The position numbers were made by a program, and so were the translations under genes. 41,311 bases of DNA, from contig CAYYIS010000043.1 of assembly GCA_964470965.1 (NCBI GenBank), forward strand, positions 1 to 41,311, given 5' to 3'. This DNA comes from CAYYIS01 sp964470965. Lineage in GTDB: Bacteria; JAAXHH01; JABIQT01. This document shows, piece after piece, positions 1 to 7,917 of this stretch. How positions within the stretch are numbered: position 1 is the stretch's first letter; each line of letters starts with the position of its first letter. Under the pieces are notes generated by a model. The model made no database searches, was not told the DNA's origin, and saw only the letters and a list, made by a program, of their open reading frames with translations.

Positions 1-550
1 GCGCTGTACCCATTGTTGCGGCCGCCGCTTATGCTCAAGCACGGAAATATCAACTTGGTCGTTACCACGCTGCTGGGTGATATAGAGTTGGACCTCAACC
101 CGGTTGAAGCACCGAACACGACCGCCAACTTCCTCAAATACGTGGATAGCGGCCATTACAACGGTGGCCGGTTTCACCGTACCGTCACGTCGGACAACCA
201 GTCTAAAGACGCGATCCAGATCGAAGTGATTCAGACCAGCGTCAACAGCAAATTTCGCAACAAAGGGTTTGGCCCCATAGAATTGGAGCGCACCAGCCGG
301 ACCGGCCTCGAGCATCTCGATGGCACGCAGTTCCCCGAATTCCGCCACTTCCAGCTTCTTCTTCTGCATCGGCGACCAGCCGGAACTCGACTACGCAGGC
401 AAACGCAACCCTGAGGGCCAGGGCTCCGTCGCCTTTGGACAGGTTACCAACGGAATGGACATAGTCAAGAATATCCAGTTATCATCTCAAGGAGAGAACC
501 AGCGCCTCCTTCCGCCCATCCGCATCGTAATGGTTGTGCGGAAGGAATAG
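1..550 (+). pseudogene. cyclophilin-type peptidyl-prolyl isomerase, frameshifted
   Basis: Peptidyl-prolyl cis-trans isomerase of the cyclophilin family, split over two frames. The first frame runs open from the window edge and shows GDIELDLNPVEAPNTTANFL and GGRFHRTV, then LERTSRTGLEHLDGT at about 310-327. It then goes out of frame. The second frame continues from about 314 with ISMARSSPNSATSSFFFCIG, the NPEGQGSVAFGQV segment and the terminal PIRIVMVV strand, with a TAG stop at 548-550. The two halves together cover the fold, so this is one gene with one lesion. The shared bases 314-326 are read in both frames, which fits loss of one 14-base copy (see findings). The 5' end may lie outside the window; an ATG at 31 is possible, but a signal peptide upstream cannot be excluded. 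It could be a real pseudogene or an assembly error. Confidence 0.8.
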
Positions 551-746
551 CACCCCCTCTATTATTTGACCAAACTTAATACCCCCAAACAATTTTCATA
601 AGGCGTTGATTTCTACCTGAAGATTGGGCAGGGGAGATGGGAGACGGAAAGCCGAGCGGACCGGGTGTCACGTAACTCGGTGCTTGGGTTGGATGCGGAT
701 CAGGTAATCACATTGGGGCCATGGTGAAATTCAAAAATACCAGTTA

Positions 747-1094
747 CTACACCCATTCCGGATCAGGCGTAATCTGTGGTTCCGGAGTATCGCCCGTGCT
801 ATCCCAGGATTCGGTTTCTAATGTCATATGCGTCTTCACGGTCATGTCGCGGTCGCAGGCAACCTGGCATGAAAGACGTACCTCACCGAGTATGCCATTC
901 TCTTCGAGGATGTTTTTTTCCGCCTGAGTCATCTTGTCCGGTTCACCTGACTCAAACGTAACTCGGCATGTGGTACAGTGTCCATTCCCGCCGCACCGGT
1001 GTCCGATGTTGATACCGGATTCCTCAATCGCCAGTACCAGTCTTTTACCCGATTCCACCTCGTAGGTACTTCCATCGATCGTCAGCTTCGGCAT
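747..1094 (-). CDS. 2Fe-2S ferredoxin
   Basis: Small electron-transfer ferredoxin of 115 residues. Cluster ligands are C34, C40 and C43 (motif RCGGNGHCTTC) and C76 (LSCQVAC), that is C-x5-C-x2-C followed by a distant cysteine, as in the 2Fe-2S ferredoxin fold. The C-terminal 25 residues are acidic and proline-rich, beyond the fold. The ATG at 1094 is preceded by AAAGG at a somewhat long distance, and a near-consensus promoter lies 55-83 bases upstream. The gene ends in tandem stops (TAG TAA). It stands alone, so its redox partner is not shown by context. No signal peptide; cytoplasmic. Confidence 0.88.
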   Translation of the reverse strand: MPKLTIDGSTYEVESGKRLVLAIEESGINIGHRCGGNGHCTTCRVTFESGEPDKMTQAEKNILEENGILGEVRLSCQVACDRDMTVKTHMTLETESWDSTGDTPEPQITPDPEWV

Positions 1095-1148
1095 GATATA
1101 GCGCCTTTCATATGGTGTGAATGGACTAGGGATGTTTTATATGCTGCC

Positions 1149-1177
1149 ATCATAATAGCGAAGACAGCGCCTGTCAA
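1149..1177 (-). promoter_or_regulatory. sigma-70-type promoter for the ferredoxin gene
   Basis: Reading the minus strand, a perfect TTGACA (1172-1177) is followed after 17 bases by TATGAT (1149-1154). The expected start is near 1142, which gives a leader of about 48 bases. An inverted repeat GACAG-CGC-CTGTC (1163-1175) overlaps the -35 box and could bind a regulator; that part is inference. Confidence 0.6.
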
Positions 1178-1966
1178 GCAATACAGAATTAGAGTAACGG
1201 TGTATCTCTATCTTCGTCAAAAAGCCGGCCCAACGAATCATTCTGGAAAACCATCCATCAATCCGTTAATTCCTTCCTCCCCGTCTGCGCCATTGCCGGC
1301 GCCGTACTCCTGGCCGCCGCAATCGCAACGTCAACCCGGTTCCTGAAACAATCACCGCATGCCGTGTCCGCGTGTTTGCGCTGGCCCATCCGTCCATCGT
1401 AGGGCCGGAAGGTGCGGTCCGGGAAACGAGAACTGGAGATTCCGACCAGGTGTCCACAATCAGGGTAGTACAAACCCTCTTCAAGGGAGAGATGTTGACA
1501 AAACCCCCTGTCACCGTTTTTTTACAGATGCACCGTTACTGAAAAGTTAGATCCAGGCCGGTGTATGATGAAACCAGTGGGCCGTCAGTAAAGAAAGTAT
1601 TTCAACCGGCAGGCACACCGCGGCTTCAGAACCGAGGATAGACGGACATATCCCATCAGATCCAATGCCGGTGAGCCTGATCCTCGGCGCTCGATACTGC
1701 CCATGGGCCTAGTCTTCTTAACGAGGACATGCCGGCACACATAAAACGTCGGAGGAAAGTAATATCCGTATCAGGAAGCCCCGGCGTTCTGGTAGTCCAA
1801 TGTCATTCCCCGCAAAAGGAGAATTCAACCAATAAAACAATTTATCAGTCGCCTTTTGCTCTCCCGAGACCAACTTGACAGGCTCGTGTAATTGGGTTTT
1901 TCATACATTCAGTCCCAATCCTGTGAAACCCGAATTTAGTACTCATCCCTGGCAAAGGAACACCAA
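1178..1966. other. long intergenic region, no gene recognised
   Basis: About 790 bases between the ferredoxin promoter and the M14 peptidase. No reading frame here resembles a known protein and no tRNA is seen. An inverted repeat CCGAGGAT (1632-1639) / ATCCTCGG (1680-1687) and a palindrome GCCCATGGGC near 1699 are the only clear structures. A TTGACA at 1875-1880 could be a -35 box for the downstream gene, but no good -10 follows at the right distance. Confidence 0.5.
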
Positions 1967-4516
1967 ATGCCTGACGCCATAACCACTCCCGCATCATTTT
2001 TCGGCTTCCGGCCCGGCAGCGAACGCAACATCGCTCGTTGGGATAAAATCGTGGAGTACTTTTACCAGCTCGATGTCGAAAGCGAGTCCATCCGTGTAAT
2101 CAATATGGGGCCTTCCACGGACGGCAATCCCTTTCTTCTGGCTATCATTTCCTCGCCTGAGAACCTTGCGAATCTGGACGAATTGCGGGATGTCAATGCC
2201 CAGATATCGGATCCGAGAGGTTTGTCCGAGGCGCAAATCAAAAGTCTGGTGGCGAGGGGACGGGTGGTAGTATGTCAGTCTATGAGTCTTCACGCCAGCG
2301 AGATCAGCGCCACACAGATGGCACCGGAGCTGGCGTATGATCTGGTGTCCGGAACGGATATGGAGACGAAACAGATCCTGGATAACACCATTTTTCTGAT
2401 GGTGCCCTGCTTCAATCCTGACGGACAGATCATGGTGACCGACTGGTACAACGAACACGTGGATACCCAATACGAGGGTGTCGGGATGCCGTGGCTGTAT
2501 CATAAATACTGCGGACACGACAACAACAGGGATGCGTTCATGCTCAACCTGATCGAATCGCAGTACATGGCGAAGCTCATGTTTCAGGAGTGGCACCCCC
2601 AGGTGTTTCAGGACCATCACGAGATGGGTACTTACGGGGCCCGGTTGTTCCTGGTACCGTACTGCGAGCCGATTCATCCCCACGGCGATCCCCTCATATG
2701 GCGGGAGTTGGGCTGGTACGGTGCCCACATGGCCTACAAACTGGAAGAGGCCGGTGTACAGGGCGTGATCACTGGCGCGGTCTTCGGTGCCTGGGCACAT
2801 CTGGGGTTCCACTGGCTGGGCAACTATCACAACATCGCCAGTATGCTCACGGAATCCGCCACCGCCCGCCTTGCGACGCCCATCTATGTCCATCCCCATC
2901 AACTCGGGGGAGCCAGCGGAACGCTCCGGCATATGCCACATTACAAGCCGCAGACCAACTTCCCCAATCCCTGGCCGGGCGGCTGGTGGAGCGTCCGCGA
3001 CATGATCGAACAGCAGCTCGTAGCCTCCAAGGCAGTGCTGCATCTCACCGCTCAGTACCGGAAAACAGTACTGAGCAACGCGGTGCAGAAAGCACTCAGG
3101 CAGGTGCAGCGCGGCGCCGAAGAGCCAGCAGCCGGTATCATGATCCGACCCGACCAGCACGATCCACTGACCGTAATGACCCTGATCAACAAGCTGCTGC
3201 TGCAGGGTATCGATATCCATCGCGTACGCCGAAGCATGGTCGTGGGAGAAACATCTTTTCCTTCCGGGTCCTATTTCATCCCGCTCGATCAACCCAAACG
3301 GGGCGTTATCAAATCCTTGCTGGAACGCACCTTCTTTCCTGACGACGCCTGGACCCGTTTCCAGGACGGCACCCCCAACCAACCGTACGATACGGTAACC
3401 GACACCATGGCCGAAATGATGGGGGTTATTGCAGTACCGACACAGGTTTCGCCGGAGCAGGTTTCGCCGGACCGGGACACCTTCGTCCTCGTCAAGGAAT
3501 CCATCCGACCTGGCGGCCAGGTGACTGGTGACGGTACAAACGGGTATGTAATGGACCCTCGACTGAACGCATCGTATCGGGTAGTCAACGCATTTCTGAA
3601 GGTTGGCGCGAGGGTAAAGCGGCTGAACGGCGAGGTCGAAGCGGCAGGACAGAAGTTGCCCGCCGGCGCGTTTCTAATCTCCGATACGGGGGAACAGGAC
3701 CTCCATGCATTTGCCGAGGAAAACGGCGTATCGTTCTACGGTCTGGCGGCGGCACCCGGCGTGGAAGCCAGCGTAGTGTCAACACCCCGCATCGGTATGT
3801 ACCGGCGTTTCTGGGGCGGCAATATGGACGAAGGGTGGACCCGGCTTGTGCTCGAGCAGTACGGGTACCCGCACGAGACGTTGTGGGATGCGGCCGTCCT
3901 GGCAGGCAACCTCCACGAGACCTACGACGTAATCATCATGCCGGATGATTCAACCGGAATGATCGTGGGCGGCGGGGAGGAGATCGAGAAACGGCTGCGG
4001 AATAATCCCGTACCGGAAGAGTACCGCAGCGGCATTGGGGAGGAGGGTGTAAAGAACATCAAAGCCTTCGTCGAACACGGCGGCACCTTATTAACGTTCA
4101 ACGGCGCCTGCGACTTTGCGATCGAAAAACTGGGGTTGCAGTTAACGGACGTGACGAACGGACTGTCCCGAAAGGAGTTCTACTGCCCGGGATCAACCCT
4201 GCGGACACGAACAGATACTTCTCATCCGCTAGCGCATGGTATGCCGGCCGATGTGCTGGCCCTGTGCTGGAACAGTCCTGCTTTCATGGTGGTGCCTTCA
4301 CACTTCAACGACCGCTACCGGGTGATCCTCTCCTATCCGGAGCGGGACATTCTACAGAGCGGATGGCTCGTGGGTGAGGAAAACCTGGCCGGTCGTGCAG
4401 CCATGGTGGAGGTCGCATATGGCAAGGGCCGGGTTGTGTTGTACGGCTTGCGTGTGCAGTTCAGGGCACAGGCACATGGGACATACAAGCTACTGTTCAA
4501 TGCGCTTTACAAGTAA
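1967..4516 (+). CDS. M14-type zinc metallopeptidase with C-terminal amidotransferase-like domain
   Basis: Large protein of 849 residues. The N-terminal third fits the M14 carboxypeptidase fold. Candidate zinc ligands are H109 and E112 in SLHASE (in place of the usual HGNE). N150-PDG and N187-R188-D189 match the substrate-binding positions, DHHEMG (216-221) supplies a further zinc histidine, and E296 in LTESATA is the likely catalytic glutamate. A middle part (about 380-560) is of unclear fold. The last 250 residues (YDVIIMPDDS, then VKNIKAFVEHGGTLLTFNGA, and a closing AYGKGRVVLYG) resemble the class I glutamine-amidotransferase-like domain found behind M14 domains; no catalytic triad is evident there. 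AAGGA precedes the ATG at suitable spacing. No signal peptide is visible, which is unusual for M14 proteins, so the cell location is uncertain. It faces the sulfatase operon convergently. Confidence 0.8.
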   Translation: MPDAITTPASFFGFRPGSERNIARWDKIVEYFYQLDVESESIRVINMGPSTDGNPFLLAIISSPENLANLDELRDVNAQISDPRGLSEAQIKSLVARGRVVVCQSMSLHASEISATQMAPELAYDLVSGTDMETKQILDNTIFLMVPCFNPDGQIMVTDWYNEHVDTQYEGVGMPWLYHKYCGHDNNRDAFMLNLIESQYMAKLMFQEWHPQVFQDHHEMGTYGARLFLVPYCEPIHPHGDPLIWRELGWYGAHMAYKLEEAGVQGVITGAVFGAWAHLGFHWLGNYHNIASMLTESATARLATPIYVHPHQLGGASGTLRHMPHYKPQTNFPNPWPGGWWSVRDMIEQQLVASKAVLHLTAQYRKTVLSNAVQKALRQVQRGAEEPAAGIMIRPDQHDPLTVMTLINKLLLQGIDIHRVRRSMVVGETSFPSGSYFIPLDQPKRGVIKSLLERTFFPDDAWTRFQDGTPNQPYDTVTDTMAEMMGVIAVPTQVSPEQVSPDRDTFVLVKESIRPGGQVTGDGTNGYVMDPRLNASYRVVNAFLKVGARVKRLNGEVEAAGQKLPAGAFLISDTGEQDLHAFAEENGVSFYGLAAAPGVEASVVSTPRIGMYRRFWGGNMDEGWTRLVLEQYGYPHETLWDAAVLAGNLHETYDVIIMPDDSTGMIVGGGEEIEKRLRNNPVPEEYRSGIGEEGVKNIKAFVEHGGTLLTFNGACDFAIEKLGLQLTDVTNGLSRKEFYCPGSTLRTRTDTSHPLAHGMPADVLALCWNSPAFMVVPSHFNDRYRVILSYPERDILQSGWLVGEENLAGRAAMVEVAYGKGRVVLYGLRVQFRAQAHGTYKLLFNALYK

Positions 4517-4803
4517 GCTCTATATGTATTGGTAAATGTTATGGGAATGCCAGGATTGATAAGGACTGCAAAAATCTTAAGGTTATTTGCCTGGTCCCTG
4601 CAAGTCCGCCGGACCTTCTGAACAACTGTGAGCATCGTTTTACAAGAGCAGAGCCATTGCCCCAAAGGCAGACTTTTATTGGACATTGAAAGCCCTGAAG
4701 ATTGACCTGACTAGACGGGTTCAAACAGGTAGGGTACTGTCTGGGACAGCGATAGGAAGAGTTCGCAGGCCGCGGTGATCCGTCGCCATGCCGGCGATAC
4801 AAG

Positions 4804-6294
4804 CTATTCGGATTGCACGCCCCCCGCATCCCCACACTCCTGGCCCGCGTCACCGGATCGCTTCAACCGTTCCAGATAATCGGATAATTCAAGAACAAGG
4901 TCGGAGTGGGCGCCGTAGAGATTCTCCCGTTCTGAGATATCTTCCCGTAGGTTGAACAATTCGCCGGAACAATCGTGGGTTGTATAACCCCGCTCTTCCT
5001 TGAACCAGTCCGGTTCTTTGTTGTTGTCCCCGCTCGGAGTGTCGATAAATACCCAGTCACCGTTCCGAATGGCAAATTTACCTGAAGCGCTGTGGTGTAC
5101 CGTGGAGGTACGGGTGGGTTCATCCGTACTGCCTTGAAGTAATGGCAGCATATCCACGCTGTCCTCTCCTGCCCCATCGGGTAAAGGCACGCCCAGCACC
5201 CGGGCACAAGTGGCCAACAGGTCTCCCAGGCTGATCAGCTGGTCACATACCGTACCGGCCGGCGCAACGCCTGGCCATCGGGCGACGAACGGCACACGGT
5301 GGCCACCCTCCCAGATGTCCCGTTTGACGCCGCGCAGATGGCCCATGCTGTAGTGGCCAAATTCCCGGGCATGTTCATAGGTACCGCCGGCGGCGGCGGG
5401 GATGCACTCGGGACCATTGTCACTGGTGAATATCAGTAGCGTCTCATCCACGATGCCCTTACGCTCCAGCGCGGCCATTACCTCACCCACCACCCAGTCG
5501 ACTTCACACACGAAGTCGCCGTACAGTCCGGCACCGCTCCGGCCGATGAACACCTCGTTGGGTACGATAGGCGTATGAGGTGACGTAAGCGGGAAATACA
5601 TGAAAAACGGATCAGGCCCGGAATCTTCGATATACGCTGTTGCCCGTCGGACGAACTCGGGGATCATCTCTTCCAGTTTCCAGCCGGGCTTCATGAGGCC
5701 GGGATGTCCGAACATGTCACTGGGTTTTTCGTCGGTGGGCGCGTGTGTCAGCCGGTCCTGTTCGAACCACGTATACGGGGGGAAATTAGGCACGTCAACG
5801 CCGAAGTACGTTTCGAACCCACAGTCGATGGGACCGCCGCGCATGGGTTTACTGTAGTCTATGTTCTGTTCCATGGCATGCCGCTGCTGAACGTCCAGCT
5901 TACCGATCTCGGTACCTTTGGATGCCGGCTCTCCGTTGAGGGTTGCCCAGTCCCAGCCCAGGTGCCATTTTCCGAAACAGGCGGTCCGGTAGCCATTTCG
6001 CCGGAGCAGGCCGGGAACGGTCAGACGGTCCGGCTCGATCAGTGGCGGATCCCACGGCCAGAGGACACCGCTTTTGAGCGGGGTTCGCCAGCAGAAACGG
6101 CCCGTAAGCAACGCATACCGGCTGGGGGTGCACACGCTGGAAGGTGCATGGGCGTCTGTGAACCGCCTGCCCTGCTCAGCCAGGCTGTCCAGATTGGGCG
6201 TTGGGATTTTGGAATCCGGATTGTTGTGTCCCATATCCCCGTATCCCATATCGTCAGCGAGAATATAGATAATGTTGGGCCTGCGCAGCGGCAT
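4804..6294 (-). CDS. arylsulfatase-family sulfatase (operon gene 4)
   Basis: Type I sulfatase, 496 residues, hydrolysing a sulfate ester. C55-T-P-S-R59 is the formylglycine maturation signature (C-x-P-S-R) followed by LLTGR. Metal-site residues are D14-D15 (ILADDMGYGD) and the D-N pair in FTSDNGPE near 291. PHTPIVP supplies the usual substrate-side histidine. The C-terminal subdomain ends in a lysine/glutamate-rich helix. There is no signal peptide, so the enzyme should be cytoplasmic unless exported otherwise. AAGGAG sits 7 bases before the ATG, and the gene starts 13 bases after the enolase-superfamily gene, so it is co-transcribed. The substrate is not readable from the sequence; a sulfated sugar is inferred from the neighbouring dehydratase. 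Confidence 0.92.
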   Translation of the reverse strand: MPLRRPNIIYILADDMGYGDMGHNNPDSKIPTPNLDSLAEQGRRFTDAHAPSSVCTPSRYALLTGRFCWRTPLKSGVLWPWDPPLIEPDRLTVPGLLRRNGYRTACFGKWHLGWDWATLNGEPASKGTEIGKLDVQQRHAMEQNIDYSKPMRGGPIDCGFETYFGVDVPNFPPYTWFEQDRLTHAPTDEKPSDMFGHPGLMKPGWKLEEMIPEFVRRATAYIEDSGPDPFFMYFPLTSPHTPIVPNEVFIGRSGAGLYGDFVCEVDWVVGEVMAALERKGIVDETLLIFTSDNGPECIPAAAGGTYEHAREFGHYSMGHLRGVKRDIWEGGHRVPFVARWPGVAPAGTVCDQLISLGDLLATCARVLGVPLPDGAGEDSVDMLPLLQGSTDEPTRTSTVHHSASGKFAIRNGDWVFIDTPSGDNNKEPDWFKEERGYTTHDCSGELFNLREDISERENLYGAHSDLVLELSDYLERLKRSGDAGQECGDAGGVQSE

Positions 6295-6307
6295 AACACG
6301 CTCCTTC

Positions 6308-7438
6308 CTACCGCCACAGCGGTTCGCCGTTCATCTGAGCATTCAAGAATGATTCATTGAGCTCCACGCCCAGCCCCGGGGCTTCGGTCAGCGCCACATG
6401 GCCATCCTGTATGACGGACGTATCCGTGGCGAGTACATTGTCCCAGGTTGGATCACTGAACCGATGGAATTCAAGGGCAAGGAAATTAGGAACGCTGGCG
6501 CACACGTGGGCGTCACCCACCGTACTCAACGCGCTGGAGTTGTTGTGTGGTGCAAACGGGATATAATATATTTCCGCCATATTTGCGATTTTACGGCATT
6601 CGGACAGGCCGCCACATTTGGAGATGTCCGGCATAATGATATCCACCGCCTGCTTCTGCAGAAGATCCCGGAATCCATACCGCAAGTACAGATTTTCACC
6701 TGCACAGATTGGGGTTCGGGTCGCCTTGGTGATCTTGTCCATAGCGTCCACATTTTCAGGCGGCACCGGCTCTTCAAGCCACATCAGGTCGAGCGGCTCC
6801 AGTGCCTGGGCAATTTTGAGCCCCGCGGTGGCGTCATAACGGCCGTGCAGATCTATGGCCAGGTCCAGAGAAGAACCGATCCCGTCCCGGATCTCGAATG
6901 CCTGATCCACGATGGATCTCGATTCTTGAGGGGTTACCGACCAGTTCCAAGGATCCAGTTTATACGGATTGTTTGCATCGTCCAGATCGAACTTTACAGC
7001 GGTAAATCCCCGCTCCCTTACTTCGGCTGCCCGTTCCTTATAATCGGTGTGCGCGCTGTCCACATACAGCCGGACGCGGTCTCTGAACTTGCCGCCCAGA
7101 AGGCGGTAAACCGGGAGGCCCTGTGCCTTGCCCGCCAGATCCCAGAGTGCCACCTCTATGCCGGTCAGCGCGGAGATCCCTGTGCCGGCAAACCCGCCTC
7201 GGAAAATGTACCGGCGTCGAATGTACTCAAAACAAGCATCCACATCCCTCGGATCCATTCCGATGAGCATGTCCCCCATCTGATGGGTAGCCGCCCGCCA
7301 GCCGTCGTCTACATGGCTGGCTTCGCCCGTGCCGTAGATCCCTTCATCCGTATGCACCCGCACGTAATAATACCTATAGGTTGGTTTGCCATTGTCCTTA
7401 ATCTGAACCTCCGCCGTCTTAATTTCAGTAATTTTCAT
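6308..7438 (-). CDS. mandelate racemase/muconate lactonizing enzyme family dehydratase (operon gene 3)
   Basis: Enolase-superfamily enzyme of 376 residues: an N-terminal capping domain (1-120) then the barrel. Mg ligands are D196 (AIDLHGRYD), E222 (WLEEPVPPEN) and E248 (CAGENL). K149 (AVKFDLDD), H198 and the D271/H298 pair (MPDISK, APHNNSS) are the acid-base candidates. This arrangement is shared with acid-sugar dehydratases such as galactonate-type enzymes, so dehydration of a sugar acid is the likely reaction; the exact substrate is open. The ATG has GAGG 5 bases upstream. It lies 29 bases after the DUF411 gene and directly before a sulfatase, which points to breakdown of a sulfated sugar or sugar acid. 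Confidence 0.9.
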   Translation of the reverse strand: MKITEIKTAEVQIKDNGKPTYRYYYVRVHTDEGIYGTGEASHVDDGWRAATHQMGDMLIGMDPRDVDACFEYIRRRYIFRGGFAGTGISALTGIEVALWDLAGKAQGLPVYRLLGGKFRDRVRLYVDSAHTDYKERAAEVRERGFTAVKFDLDDANNPYKLDPWNWSVTPQESRSIVDQAFEIRDGIGSSLDLAIDLHGRYDATAGLKIAQALEPLDLMWLEEPVPPENVDAMDKITKATRTPICAGENLYLRYGFRDLLQKQAVDIIMPDISKCGGLSECRKIANMAEIYYIPFAPHNNSSALSTVGDAHVCASVPNFLALEFHRFSDPTWDNVLATDTSVIQDGHVALTEAPGLGVELNESFLNAQMNGEPLWR

Positions 7439-7467
7439 CTCGTCCTCTGATAGGTGTACCGATCAGT

Positions 7468-7917
7468 TCATGGGTTATGGGTCGCATAGACCGTGATATG
7501 TGGATTGCTGTCGAACGTGAACGTTTTATACATCTCTGGATTCGGCCCTTCCATGCCGGGAGAACCTATCGGCATGTCAGGCACGGCGATACCTAAAAAA
7601 TCAGGGCGTTCATCGAGAAGCCGGTTGATATCCGACACGGGCACATGGCCTTCGACGATGTAGCCGGCAATGACCGCCGTGTGGCAGGAAGCCAGCATAC
7701 CGGGGATCTTCAGGCGATATTCCAAGCCGTCGTCATCCGGGTCTTCCGGTGTCTTGACGGTGAAGCCATTCTCCCGCATATAGTCCATCCACACCTCACA
7801 GCAGTCACACGATGGGCCCTTGTAAACCATGACGGTAAAATCCCGGTTCTGATCCAGCAGGTACATCGCCCCAAAGACCATGAATCCACAGGCTACCATC
7901 GTTATTGCAATTCGCAT
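7468..7917 (-). CDS. DUF411 metal-binding protein, membrane-anchored (operon gene 2)
   Basis: 149 residues, DUF411 family. An N-terminal hydrophobic segment (2-21) anchors or exports it. The conserved family signature is clear: YKGPSCDCC (C37, C39, C40), SCHTAV (C78, H79), VEGHVP (H91), then RPDFLGIAVPDMPIGSPGME. The family is usually found with copper-resistance genes and is thought to bind metal; copper binding here is inferred from that and from the Cys/His set. The start overlaps the 3' end of the upstream sulfatase by 16 bases and has AAGGAG 6 bases before ATG, so translation is probably coupled. Its place between two sulfatases and a dehydratase is unexpected (see findings). Confidence 0.9.
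   Translation of the reverse strand: MRIAITMVACGFMVFGAMYLLDQNRDFTVMVYKGPSCDCCEVWMDYMRENGFTVKTPEDPDDDGLEYRLKIPGMLASCHTAVIAGYIVEGHVPVSDINRLLDERPDFLGIAVPDMPIGSPGMEGPNPEMYKTFTFDSNPHITVYATHNP

Noticed and set aside
1561..1700. Possible cobalamin or other riboswitch in the gap before the M14 gene
   Set aside because: The expected conserved boxes are not present on either strand.
1994..3382. Long minus-strand frame of 462 codons opposite the M14 peptidase
   Set aside because: It lies wholly opposite a gene with clear family motifs, and its own translation shows none.
4539..4853. 104-codon minus-strand frame after the last sulfatase
   Set aside because: Overlaps the end of the sulfatase gene, has no ribosome site and a Cys/Arg-rich shadow-like composition; the 4517-4803 gap holds nothing I recognise.
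5704..6360. 218-codon plus-strand frame opposite the sulfatase
   Set aside because: Antisense to the sulfatase active-site region; no recognisable product.
6398..7450. 350-codon plus-strand frame opposite the enolase-superfamily gene
   Set aside because: Antisense shadow of a strongly supported gene; composition lacks any domain pattern.
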